Positions 25,671 to 34,388 of a stretch of 64,000 nucleotides of DNA are shown here, piece after piece (the first letter of the stretch is position 1; each line of letters opens with the position of its first letter). The notes beneath the pieces were generated by a model, which searched no databases, was not told the DNA's origin, and saw nothing but the letters and a program-made list of their open reading frames with translations. Source of the DNA: Actinocorallia sp. API 0066 (GTDB lineage Bacteria > Actinomycetota > Actinomycetes > Streptosporangiales > Streptosporangiaceae); NCBI RefSeq assembly GCF_020991275.1, contig NZ_JAJLQY010000002.1, positions 62,001 through 126,000 of the forward strand, given 5' to 3'. A program made the translations under genes and the position numbers.

Positions 25671-28220
25671 ATGGGCGTCCACGGCCGTGACCGGGAACTC
25701 GATCTGCTCGACCGCCTCGTGGTGTCGGCGCGCGCGGGACGGGGCGGTGCCCTCGCCGTCAGGAGCGGTCCGGGCCTGGGCCGCAGCACCCTGCTCAGGT
25801 GGGCCGCGCGCCGTGCCTCGCCCGACTTCCGGGTGCTGAGCGTGCCCGGCGTCCGGGTCGAGGCGGAGCTGGCGGGCGCGGCACTGGGCCGGTTCCTGCC
25901 CGGCGGCTCGGACGCCCCGCAGGACGTGCACCGCAGGCTCGCCGAACTGGCCGCCGACCGGCCGCTGCTGTGCGTCGCGGACGACGCGCACTGGATGGAC
26001 GCGCCGTCCCTGAACGCGTTGGCTTTCACCGCGCGTAGGGCGGAGTCCTACCCGATCCTCATGCTGTTCGGCGCGAGTGACGGAAGGCTGCGCGGCGCGG
26101 GACGTGACAGGCTCGCCGCCATCCCCGACCTCGCGTTGCCGCCGCTGGACGACACCGCCGCGCGGCTGGTGCTGCGCGAGGGGGTGGAGGGCATCCCCAC
26201 CGAGCTGGAATCCGTTCTTGTGGAGCTCGCCGGCGGCAACCCGCGCGCGCTCCGCGAGCTCGGCCGGGCCCTGACACCGGGACAACTCTCCGGGATAGAC
26301 CCGCCGCCCGTCACCCTTCCCCCGGGCAGTGAGCTCCGGGCCGTCTATCGGCGTCGTTTTATGCGGCTGCCTGAGGCGTCCCGGCTGCTGCTCCTCTTCG
26401 CCGTCGTCGAGGAGAGCCTGGACATCGTCACCCTGGGGCGTGCCGCTGCCGCCGCCGGGGTGGACCTCGCCGCCTTGGAGCCCGCGCGTGACGTCGGCCT
26501 CCTGACGGTCGAGGGCGACCACGTGAGCGTGCCGGGGCAGCTCGTCCGGGGCGTCCTGCAGGCCGACGCGCCGCTGGCCGACCTGAACACCGCGCACCGG
26601 CTGCTCGCCCGCGTCATGGACCGGCCGGGCCAGCGCGCCCGGCGCATCATGCACCGGACGTCGATCGCGCCGCGGCCCGGCGACGTGGAGGAGCTGCGCG
26701 CCGTCGCGGCGGGCGCCGACCCCGTCGAGGCGGCGGCGATCTGGGCGCGCGCCGCCGACCTGTCCGGCGACCCGGCCGACCTGCTCGGCGCGGCGTCCGC
26801 GCACTGGCGCGGCGGGGCGTCGGCGCGGGCGCGGGTCCTGGTGCGGCGGGCGCTGGCCGACCCCGCCGTCCCGCCCGGCGAGGCCGAGCTGCTGCTCGGC
26901 GAGATAGAGCTGTTCGACGGCATGCCGGAGAAGGCGCGCACCCTGTACGCGGCGGCGGCCGACCTCCTTCCGGAGCCGGAGAGGCTGGACGCCCTGGCGC
27001 GCGCGGGTGAGGCCGCCTACCTGGCAGGGGACATCGCCTCCTATCTGGACCTCGCCGAACGGGCCAAGCGCACGCCCGGCTCTGAACTGCTCACCCTGCA
27101 CTTCCAGGGCACGGCCGCGGCCTTCGTCGGTGAGGACTTCGGCGTCCCGCTGCGCAGGCTGCTCGGGCTGCCCGAAAGCTGCATGGACCACCTGTGGGCG
27201 AGCACCGCGGCGTCACTCCTGGGCGACGACCTGGCCGCGCACGAGCTGGCGACGGGCGCCGTCCGGGCCGCGCACGGCGGCAACATCTCGCTCCGCCCCT
27301 GCGCCCTGCACCTCCTCGCGCAGGCCGAGCTGTGGCGGGGACGGTTCTGTGAGGCGGCGGAGGCGTCCCGGGAAGGGCTCGCGCTCGCCGAGGCCGTCGG
27401 GCAGGGCAACGTGGCCGTCGACCACAGGGCGCTGCTCGCGCTCGTCGCCGCGCTCAGGGGCGACCGCAACGAGAGTCGAAGGCAGGCCGGGATAGCGGCC
27501 ACCACCGCGGCGGCCCGAGGGCTCAGCCGTCCGGAGGCGTTCATCAGCTGGGCGGAGGCGGCCCTCGACCTCCTCTCCGACCGGCCCGCCGAAGCGGCCG
27601 CCCGGCTGCGCATCATGACGGTGCACCCTGTGGTGCGGGTGATGTCCACGCCCCTGTACGTCGAGGCCGAAGTGCACTCGGGTGGACGGGAGGCGGCGGC
27701 CCGGTCCCTCGCCGTCTTCGACATGTGGGCGCAGGCCACCGCCAACCCCGCCCGGCTCGCGCTGTCCCGGCGCTGCCACGCCCTCCTCGCCGCGGGCGGC
27801 GCCGCCGAGGAGCACTTCAGCGCGGCGCTCGCGCTGCACCGGCTCGGCGGCTCCCCGTTCGAACTCGCCCGCACCGAGCTGCTGTTCGGCTCGTGGCTGA
27901 GACGCTCCAGGAGGCCCAGCGACGCCCGTCCCCACCTCCGGTACGCGCTGCACCTCTTCCGGCACTACGAGGCCGAGGCGTGGGCCGGCAGGGCCCGCGC
28001 CGAGCTGCGCGCGGCGGGCGAGAGCGCGCTCGGCGGCGAGCCGGCCGCCGAGCTGACGGCCCAGCAGGAGCAGATCGCGCGGCTCGCCGCCGAGGGCGCC
28101 ACCAACCGGGAGATCGCCGCCCGGCTCGTGCTCAGCCCCCGCACCGTCGAACACCACCTGCGCAACGTTTTCACCCGGCTCGGTGTGCGCTCCCGCGTCG
28201 AACTCACCAAATTCTTCTGA
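25671..28220 (+). CDS. LAL-type LuxR family transcriptional regulator
   Basis: 849 aa. An N-terminal STAND-like ATPase (GRDRELDLL start, nucleotide loop SGPGLGRSTLL at 32-42, LLCVADDAHWMD as Walker B), a long helical repeat region, and a C-terminal LuxR helix-turn-helix (LTAQQEQIARLAAEGATNREIA, then SPRTVEHHLRNVFTRLGVRSR). In the P-loop the invariant Lys is Arg38, so ATP use may be altered. GGGAGG ribosome-binding site 6 nt before the ATG. LAL proteins are usually pathway-specific activators; the secreted lipase downstream is a possible target. No biosynthetic cluster is adjacent. Confidence 0.9.
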   Translation: MGVHGRDRELDLLDRLVVSARAGRGGALAVRSGPGLGRSTLLRWAARRASPDFRVLSVPGVRVEAELAGAALGRFLPGGSDAPQDVHRRLAELAADRPLLCVADDAHWMDAPSLNALAFTARRAESYPILMLFGASDGRLRGAGRDRLAAIPDLALPPLDDTAARLVLREGVEGIPTELESVLVELAGGNPRALRELGRALTPGQLSGIDPPPVTLPPGSELRAVYRRRFMRLPEASRLLLLFAVVEESLDIVTLGRAAAAAGVDLAALEPARDVGLLTVEGDHVSVPGQLVRGVLQADAPLADLNTAHRLLARVMDRPGQRARRIMHRTSIAPRPGDVEELRAVAAGADPVEAAAIWARAADLSGDPADLLGAASAHWRGGASARARVLVRRALADPAVPPGEAELLLGEIELFDGMPEKARTLYAAAADLLPEPERLDALARAGEAAYLAGDIASYLDLAERAKRTPGSELLTLHFQGTAAAFVGEDFGVPLRRLLGLPESCMDHLWASTAASLLGDDLAAHELATGAVRAAHGGNISLRPCALHLLAQAELWRGRFCEAAEASREGLALAEAVGQGNVAVDHRALLALVAALRGDRNESRRQAGIAATTAAARGLSRPEAFISWAEAALDLLSDRPAEAAARLRIMTVHPVVRVMSTPLYVEAEVHSGGREAAARSLAVFDMWAQATANPARLALSRRCHALLAAGGAAEEHFSAALALHRLGGSPFELARTELLFGSWLRRSRRPSDARPHLRYALHLFRHYEAEAWAGRARAELRAAGESALGGEPAAELTAQQEQIARLAAEGATNREIAARLVLSPRTVEHHLRNVFTRLGVRSRVELTKFF

Positions 28221-28291
28221 TCCGCCTCCGGATGCGCGTTGCGCGGCGTCGGGGCGCACGTTGGAGCGTTCCGATGTGGGGGTGGCTGAGG

Positions 28292-28320
28292 ACCGGTGAT
28301 GTTACCGATGCGCTACCGGT
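28292..28320. promoter_or_regulatory. Repeated ACCGGT pair in the lipase upstream region
   Basis: ACCGGT occurs at 28292-28297 and 28315-28320, 17 bp apart. It lies about 50 bp upstream of the lipase start and may be a dimer-binding site. Weak evidence. Confidence 0.25.
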
Positions 28321-28370
28321 GTGACCCTCGGCACACTTTGGGCGCACCTCCCACCCCCCGAGGAGAGAAC

Positions 28371-29033
28371 ATGCTCCGCAAGATCGGTGTGCTCATCGCC
28401 GCGCTCGCGCTAGCCGTCACGGGCCTCTCGGCGCCCGCCCACGCGGCCCGCACCCCCGTCGTCTTCGTGCACGGCTACGCCGGCGGCGCCTTCAACTGGA
28501 CGACGGCCAAGTCCGTCTTCCAATCGGGCGGCTACGCCAACTCCGAGCTGTTCACCTACGAGTACAACTCCTACGGAAACAACGTGGCGAACGCGCAGGG
28601 CCTCGCGACGTTCGTCGACAACGTGCGCGCGCAGACCGGCTCCGCCCAGGTGGACATCGTCAACCACTCCATGGGCGGCCTCGTCAGCCTCTGGTACCTG
28701 AAGCAGCTGAACGGCCACCCCAAGGTCAGGCACCTCGCGTCGATCGCCGGCGCCAACCACGGCACCACCTTCGCCGCAGCCTGCCTGATCTTCGTCACCT
28801 GCCAGCAGATGTATCCCGGCTCGTCCTTCATCAACACGCTGACGTCCGGTGACGAGACGCCCGGCGCCACCAAGTACGCCACCTGGTACTCGGCCTGCGA
28901 CGGCGTCATCATCCCCTACACCAGCACCCGCCTGACCGGCGCCACCAACACCAACGTCCTCTGCCAGACCCACCTGGGCTTCCTCATCGACACCTCGGTC
29001 CTCACCCAGATCCGAACCTTCCTGGCAACCTGA
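28371..29033 (+). CDS. Secreted triacylglycerol lipase/esterase
   Basis: 220 aa alpha/beta hydrolase. Signal peptide MLRKIGVLIAALALAVTGL with an AHA cleavage site; VVFVHGYAGG forms the oxyanion region; Ser100 lies in VNHSMGGLV (usual GxSxG has N in place of the first G); Asp in SACDGVIIP and His in CQTHLGF complete the triad. Four cysteines in the secreted part may pair. GAGGAG ribosome-binding site. Similar to small Streptomyces and Bacillus LipA-type lipases. Follows the LAL regulator gene by 150 bp. Confidence 0.9.
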   Translation: MLRKIGVLIAALALAVTGLSAPAHAARTPVVFVHGYAGGAFNWTTAKSVFQSGGYANSELFTYEYNSYGNNVANAQGLATFVDNVRAQTGSAQVDIVNHSMGGLVSLWYLKQLNGHPKVRHLASIAGANHGTTFAAACLIFVTCQQMYPGSSFINTLTSGDETPGATKYATWYSACDGVIIPYTSTRLTGATNTNVLCQTHLGFLIDTSVLTQIRTFLAT

Positions 29034-29049
29034 CCCCCACCTCCCTGAC

Positions 29050-29082
29050 GGCCCGGCCCCCGCCCACGGCGGCGACCGGGCC
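29050..29082 (+). terminator. Hairpin after lipase gene
   Basis: GGCCCGG at 29050-29056 pairs with CCGGGCC at 29076-29082, with a 19-nt loop; a short T-rich stretch follows. Separates the lipase from the CRISPR operon. Confidence 0.5.
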
Positions 29083-29257
29083 TCTCTATTCCCCAAACGC
29101 TCTCCCCGGTTCTCGCAACGGCCCTTCTCTTGCGGGTGGGTGAGGACCGAAGTGCCCAATGGCGCGTGTGTTGTGGTGGAAGTTCCGGGCGTGTTGGGTT
29201 ATGCCGAGCTATATTCGTTGCTCGCGGTTGTGGCTCGGCACGGAAGGTGACGGGGTT

Positions 29258-31018
29258 ATGGGTGCGGGGGACGGGGATCTCGTCGTGTTGGCGCTCGGAG
29301 GGGTGCAGCGGTTCATCTCCGAGTCGCGGACGACGGCGGACCTGGCGGCGGCGAGCGCCATCATGGCGCGTCTGGCCAGGGCTGCCGCGGAGTCGCTGGG
29401 CGAGGTGGACGGGGTGTCGCTGGTGTTCCCGGAGAGCGGGGAGTCGCGGGGCGCACCGAACCGGGTGGTGGCGCTGGTTCCGGCGGGGAGAGGCGACGCG
29501 CTGGGCGAGGCGGCGGCCGGGGCCGTGCGGACGGCGTGGGAGCAAACGGTGCAGGGGGTCTTCAAGGACGCCGCCGCGGCGGGGACTCCGGGCGTGCCGG
29601 ACGTGACGTGGGTGGCCGTGCCCGCGGCGGCGGGGGACTACGCCACGCGCTGGGAGCTGGCGCAGCGGGCTCTGGCCGGGCGGCGGATGGTGCGGGACTT
29701 TGCTCCGGCCGATGAGCTGGCGCGGCCGCTGTGCTCGCTGAGCCCCCGATGGGCGGCGGCGGAGCGGCCGCCGCCGGGCGCGCGGCGCCACCACCGCCAG
29801 GAGCTGTTGAGCCGGGCGAACTGGGTCAAGCGGGAGTGGTCGCGATCCGAGGACGGGCAGGGTACGCGGTTTCCATCGACGTCCTCGATCGCGTCCGCCC
29901 GGTTCCGGGACGCGGTGATCCGGCGCCTGGACGACCGGGAGCTGGCGGGCGCGGTGGGCGCGCTGCGAGCGGTGGTGGGGCGGCTTTCCTCAGGGCGGGA
30001 GGAAGCGGTGCGGGGGCTGTCGCACGCGGGCGGCGAGCTGGGCCGGTGGCTGCGGGAGTCGGCCGGCGGCTGGGTGTATCCGGACCGGTGGACCGAGCGG
30101 TCGGTGCTGGCGGAGTCCGCCCGGCCGGAGGACGTGCGGGACGCGGCCGGGATCGCGAGCCAAGGCCGGAAGGCGGCCGCGGCCGTCGTCAGGCGGATGG
30201 ATGAGTTCGGTGTCGCCTCTCCCGCCGTTTACCTGGCGGTCATCGCCCAGGACCTGGACTGGATGGGCCGCTACCTGTCGGGTACGGGCACGGCCCGCGA
30301 CGGTTCCCGGATCGAGGTGTCCGCGGCGTCCCACCAGGCGGTGTCGCGGCGGCTGTTGGTGCTGGGCGAGGAGCAGCTGACGCGGCTGTCGGAGCCGCGC
30401 CTACTCGGCGTCCCGGTCTACGCCGGGGGCGACGACCTCCTGGCGTTCGCGCCCGCGGCGAACGCGCTGGACGTGGCGGCGGCGGCCTACGGGCTGGTTC
30501 CCGCGGATCTGCCGAAGGCGAGCACCGCCGTGCTGTTCTTCCACCAGCACTTCTCGCTGCGGGAGGCGGTCACGCGGGTTCAGGAGATGTTGAAGGACGC
30601 GAAGCGCAACGTCGAGGGCAAGCACGCGCTGGCGGTGGGGGTGGTCCGGCGTTCGGGGACGCGGGCGGAGTCGATCCAGCCGTGGCCGTCGGCGCGGCCG
30701 GACGAGCTGTCCGTGCGGGCGTTCGACCTGCTGGGCCGGAGCGGAGAACACGTGGTCTCGCCGCGGCTGGTCGCCGACCTTGAACGCGACGAGGAGGAGC
30801 TGGCGTCGCTGCCCGAGCGCCTCTACACGGCGGAGCTGGCCCGGCTGCTGGCCCGGCACACCTCCGGCCCCGCCGACGGCAGGGCCGGGTTCGTGGCGGA
30901 CGCGACGCGGGCGCTGGTCGATCTGGGGGCGCGGGAGCGTTCGGTTCCGGGGCCCGAGACGGCACGGCCGGTGCCGGTGGCGCGGATCGGGGTCTTCCTG
31001 AGGCAGGAGGCGCGGTGA
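29258..31018 (+). CDS. cmr2: Type III-B CRISPR subunit Cmr2 (Cas10), HD-less
   Basis: Large subunit of the RNA-targeting Cmr complex. 586 aa, shorter than typical Cmr2, because the N-terminal HD nuclease domain is absent: the protein starts directly at the first palm with VVLALGGVQRFISESRTTADLAAAS. The second palm carries the cyclase motif in VPVYAGGDDLLAF, with GGDD at residues 390-393. Target RNA binding should therefore trigger cyclic oligoadenylate synthesis but not DNA cutting (inference from family). The ATG at 29258 follows GGAAGGTGA. A TATATT at 29210-29215 is a possible -10. Its stop overlaps the cmr3 start by 4 bp. Confidence 0.93.
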   Translation: MGAGDGDLVVLALGGVQRFISESRTTADLAAASAIMARLARAAAESLGEVDGVSLVFPESGESRGAPNRVVALVPAGRGDALGEAAAGAVRTAWEQTVQGVFKDAAAAGTPGVPDVTWVAVPAAAGDYATRWELAQRALAGRRMVRDFAPADELARPLCSLSPRWAAAERPPPGARRHHRQELLSRANWVKREWSRSEDGQGTRFPSTSSIASARFRDAVIRRLDDRELAGAVGALRAVVGRLSSGREEAVRGLSHAGGELGRWLRESAGGWVYPDRWTERSVLAESARPEDVRDAAGIASQGRKAAAAVVRRMDEFGVASPAVYLAVIAQDLDWMGRYLSGTGTARDGSRIEVSAASHQAVSRRLLVLGEEQLTRLSEPRLLGVPVYAGGDDLLAFAPAANALDVAAAAYGLVPADLPKASTAVLFFHQHFSLREAVTRVQEMLKDAKRNVEGKHALAVGVVRRSGTRAESIQPWPSARPDELSVRAFDLLGRSGEHVVSPRLVADLERDEEELASLPERLYTAELARLLARHTSGPADGRAGFVADATRALVDLGARERSVPGPETARPVPVARIGVFLRQEAR

Positions 31019-32106
31019 ACGAGAACTGGCTGGCGTTCACGCCGCGCGACACCGTCCTGGTGCGGGACGGCCGTGCGTTCGACGCGGGCACCGACGCGTC
31101 GTCGGAGTCGGTACGGCCGTGGCCGAGCACGGTCGCGGGCGCGGTCCGCACCGCCTACGGCCGGGATCCGGACACGGTGCGGGGCCCGGTTCTGGCCCTG
31201 CGGCTGCCCGGCGGGTGGCGACCGTACTTCCCGATGCCCGCCGACGTCGTCCGGTCGCCGACGCGTTCGCGCTGTTTCCTGCTGCGTCCCGATCCCGGGC
31301 TCGGCGGCGTCCACACCGATCTGGGCGACGGCGTGGGCGGCCTGCTGGCCCCGCCGCAGGGCGTCGAGGACGCCGAGCCGCTGGACGGATGGATCGACTC
31401 CTCGTCCCTCGCCGTCCATCTGGCGGGCGGTTTTCCGGCGCACGGGTTCGGGATCGGGCGGAAGTCGTCGGAGCTGACCCGCTACAAGGCGCCGGACGGG
31501 CCGCAGCCGTTCCAGCCGCTGGTCGACGAGCCGCGGGTCGGGCTGGCGCGCACCGCGTCCCGCTCCGCTCGCGAGGGCTACCTGTACCGGGCGGTCCATC
31601 TGCGGCCCCGGGAGGGGTGGGCGTTCCTGGCCTGCTGCGAGGTCCCGGAGCCGTGGACCGCGCAGGGCCCGGCACCGTTGGGCGGGCGGGCCAGGGTCGC
31701 CGACGTCGAGGACGTCACCGGCCAGTCCGGTGTCGCCTGGCCGCAGGGCCCGACGACGTTCCCGGACGGCAAGGTGCTGCTGTACCTGGCGACGCCCGCG
31801 CTGTGGCCGGACGGGTGGCGGCCGCCGCTGCCGGACGGTGTGGCGCTGGAGGGGGCGGCGGTCCCCGCGGCGCTGCCGGTCGCCAGCGCCTCCCCCCGCC
31901 AGGCGCGCCACGGCCGCACCCGCCTTCTGGACACGGTGTCGCTGCGGTGGGCGGTGCCCGCCGGAGCGGTGTATCTGCTGCGGTTCCCCGACCAGGATTC
32001 GGCCGGGCGGTGGGCGGCCGCGCAGCACGGCCGCGCGCTGGCCCCGGCCCGGGCGCCCCGGATGGACACCGCCGGATTCGGCGTTGTCCTCACCGGCCGC
32101 TGGTAA
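31015..32106 (+). CDS. cmr3: Type III-B CRISPR subunit Cmr3
   Basis: RAMP protein that caps the 5' end of the crRNA next to Cmr2. 363 aa, normal. Typical N-terminus WLAFTPRDTVLVRDGRAFDAG, then SSESVRPWPSTVAGAVRTAYG, and a C-terminal glycine-containing RAMP segment MDTAGFGVVLTG. Start overlaps the cmr2 stop (GTGA/ATGA type overlap). Confidence 0.93.
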   Translation: MNENWLAFTPRDTVLVRDGRAFDAGTDASSESVRPWPSTVAGAVRTAYGRDPDTVRGPVLALRLPGGWRPYFPMPADVVRSPTRSRCFLLRPDPGLGGVHTDLGDGVGGLLAPPQGVEDAEPLDGWIDSSSLAVHLAGGFPAHGFGIGRKSSELTRYKAPDGPQPFQPLVDEPRVGLARTASRSAREGYLYRAVHLRPREGWAFLACCEVPEPWTAQGPAPLGGRARVADVEDVTGQSGVAWPQGPTTFPDGKVLLYLATPALWPDGWRPPLPDGVALEGAAVPAALPVASASPRQARHGRTRLLDTVSLRWAVPAGAVYLLRFPDQDSAGRWAAAQHGRALAPARAPRMDTAGFGVVLTGRW

Positions 32107-32143
32107 GCCTCCTCCCCGCTCTGTCGAAAGGACGGAACCCTCC

Positions 32144-33028
32144 ATGAGCCCCCCGGCCGAGTTCCTGCTCTACCTGTACGCGGAGTCACCGCTGCACCCC
32201 GGCGCGTCGGACAGCGCCGACTCGATCGACCTGCCGATCCAGCGGGAGGCCGCGACCACCTACCCGGTGATCTGGGGGCAGAGCCTGAAGGGCGCGCTGC
32301 GCCAGGCCGCCCAGGAGTCGGCCGACTGGAGTGACCCGCTGGTCCGCGAGGTGTTCGGCAAGGCGGTGGACGCCCAGCGGGGCGAGGCGGAGGACGCGGC
32401 GGGGCTGCTGGCCGTCGGCGACGCCCAGTTGGTGGCGATGCCGGTGCCGACGCTGCGGCGGACGTTCGCGTGGGTCACCTCCGAGATCGCGCTCGGCAGG
32501 CTGGCCCGCAAGTACCGCACCCTGGGCCATGAGCCGCACGCCGTGCCGTCGGTCGCCGCCGACATGGGCTCGGCCGCCTCGGACGGCTGGGTCGACGGGC
32601 GGGGCCAGACGCTCGGCCCGTGCGTCCTGCCCGTGGAGGCCAAGGACGCCAACCTCGCGGCCTGGGCGGCGCTGATCGCCGGGGGCGCCCTGAGCGCCGC
32701 GGGATTCGAGCCGTTCAGGGCCAAGTTCGGGGAGGACCTGCTGCTGGTCGGGTCCGACGCGATGCCGCTGCTGCTGCGCGAGTGCACCGAGCTGACCGCC
32801 CGCGTCCAGCTGAACGAGGGCAAGACCGTCCAGAACGGCCCGTTCTACAGCGAGTACCTGCCGACCGAGACGCTCCTGGCCGCGCCGCTGACGCTGCGCG
32901 GCGGCGGCGCGGACGCGCTGAAGGCGCTGCGGTCCCTGCTGGGCGGCGAACTGCTGCGGATCGGCGGGGACGAGACCCTCGGCAAGGGCCTGGTCTGGCC
33001 CCGGCTCGTCGAGGCGGCGACCCGATGA
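32144..33028 (+). CDS. cmr4: Type III-B CRISPR subunit Cmr4
   Basis: Cas7-type backbone subunit that lines the crRNA and cuts target RNA at regular intervals in known Cmr complexes. 294 aa. Features are LYLYAESPLHPGASDSADSIDLPIQRE, SLKGALRQAA, and the C-terminal GGDETLGKGLV RAMP loop. AAAGGACGG ribosome-binding site. A catalytic Asp near the N-terminus of the family could be one of the Asp residues in the ASDSADSID segment. Overlaps cmr5 (ATGA). Confidence 0.93.
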   Translation: MSPPAEFLLYLYAESPLHPGASDSADSIDLPIQREAATTYPVIWGQSLKGALRQAAQESADWSDPLVREVFGKAVDAQRGEAEDAAGLLAVGDAQLVAMPVPTLRRTFAWVTSEIALGRLARKYRTLGHEPHAVPSVAADMGSAASDGWVDGRGQTLGPCVLPVEAKDANLAAWAALIAGGALSAAGFEPFRAKFGEDLLLVGSDAMPLLLRECTELTARVQLNEGKTVQNGPFYSEYLPTETLLAAPLTLRGGGADALKALRSLLGGELLRIGGDETLGKGLVWPRLVEAATR

Positions 33029-33465
33029 GCGTCCGCAGGATCGACCAGACGATGGCCAAGGCGGCCGCCGAGCTGCTGCCCGACACGGTGGACGGCAAGC
33101 TGCGGACGCGCTACCGCACCCTGTCGGTCATGTCCCGTGACGCGGGTCTGGCCGCCACCTACGCCTACGTGGCCGCCAAGGGCAAAGGTCGTGGTGACCT
33201 TCCCGACGCCTACCGGAAGGTCGCCACCGGGATTCGCGACCACCTGGAGAACCGCGGCCTCAAACCCGCGACGGTCCGCAGCGAAAGGGACATACTGCGC
33301 CACCTGGGCGAGATGGACCTGCACACCTACGCTCGCGCCTCGGCCGAGGTCGCCGCGTTGCTGCGGTGGCTGAGCCGCCTCGCTGACGCCGTCCACCAGA
33401 CCGACGACGCCGCCCCGCCGAAGGGTCCTGACGACGCCGCCACGTCGGAGGATGACGCCTCATGA
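33025..33465 (+). CDS. cmr5: Type III-B CRISPR subunit Cmr5
   Basis: Small helical subunit (Cas11-type). 146 aa. Family pattern visible: RIDQTMAKAAAELLP, YRTLSVMSRDAGLAATYAYVAAKGKG, and the late helix AEVAALLRWLSRLADAV. An acidic, proline-containing C-terminal tail. Start overlaps cmr4 stop, stop overlaps cmr6 start. Confidence 0.9.
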   Translation: MSVRRIDQTMAKAAAELLPDTVDGKLRTRYRTLSVMSRDAGLAATYAYVAAKGKGRGDLPDAYRKVATGIRDHLENRGLKPATVRSERDILRHLGEMDLHTYARASAEVAALLRWLSRLADAVHQTDDAAPPKGPDDAATSEDDAS

Positions 33466-34388
33466 GCACTCCGCGCCCGCGCCCTCCGAAGCCCGGAGCC
33501 AAGGGACCAGCCGCTCCGCGTGCGGGCGGCCAGCACGGCCCGGTGTCCGCGGCCGGGCCGCTGGGCCGGGTGATCACCAGCGACGGGAACCTCGCCAAGG
33601 GCAGGGTCGGCGCCCGGCTGGACGACGACGCCAACGCCCAGATCCTGATGCGGCGCGTCGTGTTCACCTCGGGACACGACGAGATCGAACTCGACAAGAA
33701 GGGCGGCGCGTCCCTGCTGGCCTGGGCGGTGCACAGCCATCTGGGCCAGTGCACCGACCTGCTCGACCAGGTCGCCGCGCGCCGCCGCCGCGCGCTGGCG
33801 TCGCTGCGCGGGCAGGGCCTGACCGTCGTCCGGCTGCGCGCCGCCCCGGAATGGCGGCTGGCGGTGGGCCTGGGCAACGACGCCAACCCGCACGAGATCG
33901 GGCTGTCCCTGCACGGTACCTACGGGTGGCCGGTCATCCCGGGATCGTCCGTCAAGGGCCTCACCGCGGCGTGGGTCGCGTCCCGGGTGAAGGACGGCGA
34001 GATCGACGCGAAGCTCCGCGACACCGTGTTCGGCACCCCGCGCGTCGGCGCCAAGGCCGTCCGGGGCGAGGCCCGGCGCGGGTCGGTGCTGTTCCTGGAC
34101 GCGCTGCCGACGGGCGGGAAGGTCAAGGTCGTGCGCGACGTGGTCACCCCCCACGTCCAGCCCTACTACGGGTCGGGCGGCCACGTCCCGCCTGCCGAAC
34201 ATCACAACCCGGTGCCGTCGGAGTTCCTGACGCTGGCGAAGGGCGCGTTCGCCTTCGACCTGGCCGGCCCCGCCGAGCAGATGGACGACGTCGCCTCCTG
34301 GTGCGCCGCCGCCCTGGCGGACCTGGGAGTCGGGGGCAAGACCGGCGCGGGATACGGCTACCTCACCGTAACCGAGGAGCAGGTATGA
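33462..34388 (+). CDS. cmr6: Type III-B CRISPR subunit Cmr6
   Basis: RAMP subunit near the 3' end of the crRNA. 308 aa. A basic proline-rich N-terminal tail (about 35 residues), central WPVIPGSSVKGLTAAWV, and the C-terminal GVGGKTGAGYGYL glycine loop typical of RAMPs. Coupled by 4-bp overlaps to both neighbours. Confidence 0.92.
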   Translation: MSTPRPRPPKPGAKGPAAPRAGGQHGPVSAAGPLGRVITSDGNLAKGRVGARLDDDANAQILMRRVVFTSGHDEIELDKKGGASLLAWAVHSHLGQCTDLLDQVAARRRRALASLRGQGLTVVRLRAAPEWRLAVGLGNDANPHEIGLSLHGTYGWPVIPGSSVKGLTAAWVASRVKDGEIDAKLRDTVFGTPRVGAKAVRGEARRGSVLFLDALPTGGKVKVVRDVVTPHVQPYYGSGGHVPPAEHHNPVPSEFLTLAKGAFAFDLAGPAEQMDDVASWCAAALADLGVGGKTGAGYGYLTVTEEQV

